A DNA stretch of 64,000 nt from Psychrobacillus sp. FSL K6-4046 (GTDB lineage: Bacteria; Bacillota; Bacilli; Bacillales_A; Planococcaceae). The notes beneath the pieces are model-generated. The model worked only from the letters and a program-made list of their open reading frames with translations. It made no database searches and was not told the origin of the DNA. The translations under genes and the position numbers were made by a program. The stretch is from contig NZ_CP152020.1 in the NCBI RefSeq assembly GCF_038624605.1, positions 124,001 to 188,000 on the forward strand. The letters run 5' to 3'. Below, piece after piece: positions 62,328-64,000 of the stretch. Within the stretch, counting starts at the first letter, position 1. Each line of letters starts with the position of its first letter.

Positions 62328-62368
62328 AAAAGAGACACTCGCTAAATATGGCAAGTGTCTCTTTTATC
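62328..62368. terminator. Bidirectional terminator
   Basis: AAAAGAGACACT (62328-62339) pairs with AGTGTCTCTTTT (62354-62365), between the convergent YhgE/Pip and pepT genes. Confidence 0.9.
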
Positions 62369-62378
62369 TATAGCTTAG

Positions 62379-63605
62379 TTATGCTTTATTTTCAAAGGTT
62401 TGAATAATCCCTTTCATTACTTCTGTAGCTTTTTCCATTGCATTTATAGAGATATACTCATATTTCCCATGATAGTTTTCTCCACCTGTAAAGATGTTTG
62501 GTGTTGGCATACCCATGAAGGAAAGCTGAGAGCCATCTGTCCCGCCACGGATAGGGATAATTAATGGTTCTATGTCTAAGGAAATCATAACATCCTTAGC
62601 AATATCTACAATTTCCATAACAGGTGTAATTTTTTCACCCATATTATAATATTGATCTCTTACATCCACCACGATTGCGTGTTCTCCGTATTCAGCTTTA
62701 AATTTTTCTGCAACATCTAGAAACAGTTGTTTTTTAGCTTCGAATTTTTGGCGGTCGTGATCACGAATAATGTAGCCTAGCTCTGATTTTTCTACATCCC
62801 CGTTAAAGGACATCAAGTGAATAAAACCTTCGTCCCCACTAGTTTTTTCTGGAACTTCATCCACAGGCATATGGGATTGGAATTTAGTTGCCATCGTAAT
62901 GGAGTTCACCATTTTTCCTTTAGCAGAGCCAGGATGTACACTTTTCCCATGGGTAGTGACTTTAACACTAGCAGCGTTAAAGCTCTCATATTGCAGTTCC
63001 CCAAGTGGACCTCCGTCCATTGTGTACGCGTATTTAGCTCCGAATGTTTCTACATCAAATTTATGTGGTCCGCGACCTATTTCCTCGTCAGGCGTAAAGG
63101 CCACACGTATTTTCCCGTGTTTTACTTCGGGGTTTTGAAGGAAGTATTCCATAGCAGTCATGATAATAGCTATACCTGCTTTGTTGTCAGCTCCTAATAA
63201 GGTCGATCCATCTGTAGTCATTAGTGTTTGACCAACGTACTTTGTTAATTCAGGGAAGTCTGCAATTGACATAACAGTATTCTTATTCAGTTGAATGTCT
63301 CGTCCGTCATAGCTTTCAATTAGCTGAGGATTTACATTTTTTCCTGTGTAATCTGTTGCTGTATCCACATGTGCCAAAAAGCCGATTGTAGGCACATCCT
63401 TATTTGTGTTAGCTGGTAGAGAGGCAAACAAGTATCCATTATCATCTAATGTGATCTCTTCCATCCCAAGTTCTGCTAATTCCTTCTCCAATAAATGAAG
63501 TAAGTCCCACTGACCTTCAGTAGAAGGACAAGAAGAGCTAGCGGCATTGGATTGTGTATCTATTTTAGCGTATCTAGTTAATCGATCAATAAGAATTTCT
63601 TTCAT
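62379..63605 (-). CDS. pepT: Peptidase T (tripeptide aminopeptidase)
   Basis: M20B metallopeptidase that removes the N-terminal residue from tripeptides. ATG at 63605 is preceded by GGAGGAGA; the longer start at 63629 would include that site. [43 protein letters not shown] and [17 protein letters not shown] are the metal and active-site motifs. 408 aa is normal. Confidence 0.96.
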   Translation of the reverse strand: MKEILIDRLTRYAKIDTQSNAASSSCPSTEGQWDLLHLLEKELAELGMEEITLDDNGYLFASLPANTNKDVPTIGFLAHVDTATDYTGKNVNPQLIESYDGRDIQLNKNTVMSIADFPELTKYVGQTLMTTDGSTLLGADNKAGIAIIMTAMEYFLQNPEVKHGKIRVAFTPDEEIGRGPHKFDVETFGAKYAYTMDGGPLGELQYESFNAASVKVTTHGKSVHPGSAKGKMVNSITMATKFQSHMPVDEVPEKTSGDEGFIHLMSFNGDVEKSELGYIIRDHDRQKFEAKKQLFLDVAEKFKAEYGEHAIVVDVRDQYYNMGEKITPVMEIVDIAKDVMISLDIEPLIIPIRGGTDGSQLSFMGMPTPNIFTGGENYHGKYEYISINAMEKATEVMKGIIQTFENKA

Positions 63606-63638
63606 GATAAAATCTCCTCCAATATGCAAAGCATATAT

Positions 63639-64000
63639 TTATTTTAACAGATTATTCCGTGTTGAGGAATAATGCGAAAATATACTGTATGAGAAGAGAA
63701 ATTGTGCACCATAGTAGGAGAGCATTACAAGTGCATGCTCATAAGGGATAGCTACTATAAACTTATTAATCGCTAGGATGGAATCAGAGAATATAAATAA
63801 GATGGCACCAATTATGGCGAACCTATTACCTGTCTGTAATGCATGCCAGCCCATAGTTAAAATAACACCTATATACAGAACAACAGCAACTACTAAAACA
63901 AATTCTCCTTCAGTCCATAAGGTGCCTGCAATCCAAATAATCATAATAAGCCCATAAAGAAGTAACAAAGCTGCTGCCCACTTAGGGATTGTGTTTTTCT
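63639..64000 (-). CDS. Lysoplasmalogenase (YhhN/TMEM86) family, truncated by window edge
   Basis: Integral membrane protein; the frame stays open to the window end (reading IPKWAAALLLLYG before the inner TTG), so the true N-terminus lies outside. Several helices with LVVAVVLYIGVILTMGWHAL, then FAIIGAILFIFSDSILAINKF, the last being the conserved SDS..A motif of YhhN proteins. Ends 34 bp before pepT starts. Family members cleave lysoplasmalogen or act as related lipid enzymes in bacteria. Confidence 0.8.
   Translation of the reverse strand, partial: KNTIPKWAAALLLLYGLIMIIWIAGTLWTEGEFVLVVAVVLYIGVILTMGWHALQTGNRFAIIGAILFIFSDSILAINKFIVAIPYEHALVMLSYYGAQFLFSYSIFSHYSSTRNNLLK

Overview
The window is low-GC Gram-positive DNA from an endospore-forming member of the Bacillales, most likely Planococcaceae or a close relative (an inference from gene content and AT-rich composition, not from a search). 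Sporulation genes support this: a CwlJ cortex hydrolase, two CotF-like coat proteins and a YjcZ-type small spore protein. Many starts are GTG or TTG behind strong GGAGG-type ribosome binding sites, and many lipoproteins carry a typical lipobox. No rRNA, tRNA, IS element, CRISPR array or prophage was seen; it reads as ordinary chromosome with small accessory loci. Several starts given here are shifted inward from the longest reading frame because a ribosome binding site decides them.

Layout. 0-10 kb: an M48 protease fused to ankyrin repeats; an NMT1/SsuA-type ABC importer (permease, ATPase, lipoprotein); a YqxD protein; then a glycerophosphodiester unit in which a lipoprotein phosphodiesterase diverges from ugpC-ugpA-ugpE-ugpB, so that glycerol-3-phosphate freed outside can be imported. 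10-20 kb: small membrane proteins, one frameshifted relic, tRNA hydroxylase trhO, azoreductase, a GntR regulator with a DUF1648 membrane protein, an SRAP protein, small spore proteins, an ArsR plus SRPBCC-PDZ pair, and ppiB. 20-27 kb: M20 amidohydrolase, NhaC-type antiporter, a three-part regulator, a dipeptide epimerase and an acetyltransferase; a 17-bp motif lies before both the antiporter and the epimerase. 26-30 kb: HelD and an MFS exporter. 31-35 kb: a Fur-boxed petrobactin-type siderophore importer (yclNOPQ) flanked by two inverted copies of one repeat element.

35-43 kb: an SbsC-like wall-anchored protein with a beta-propeller, a 552-residue membrane protein of unknown role, coat proteins, a benzil-reductase-type SDR, a lone squalene/phytoene synthase relative, and cwlJ. 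43-47 kb: an extended arsenic locus: arsR-arsB-arsC followed by a MarR-type regulator and a flavoprotein, both carrying paired cysteines near both ends and sharing a 19-bp operator-like site. 47-58 kb: housekeeping genes (yqeY, an rRNA methyltransferase, recQ, dbpA), small membrane proteins, a relic of an oxalate decarboxylase gene, a NUDIX enzyme, an AI-2E family protein, and bioY behind a clear BirA operator. 58-64 kb: a gene-poor stretch holding what looks like a Fur-controlled small RNA with a C-rich hairpin loop, then a YhgE/Pip protein, pepT and a lysoplasmalogenase cut by the window edge.

The strongest candidates for something undescribed are the Fur-box sRNA near 59.04-59.17 kb, the MarR/flavoprotein arsenic extension, the NhaC-regulator-epimerase regulon, and two intergenic arrays that have different core sequences but the same exact 21-bp period.
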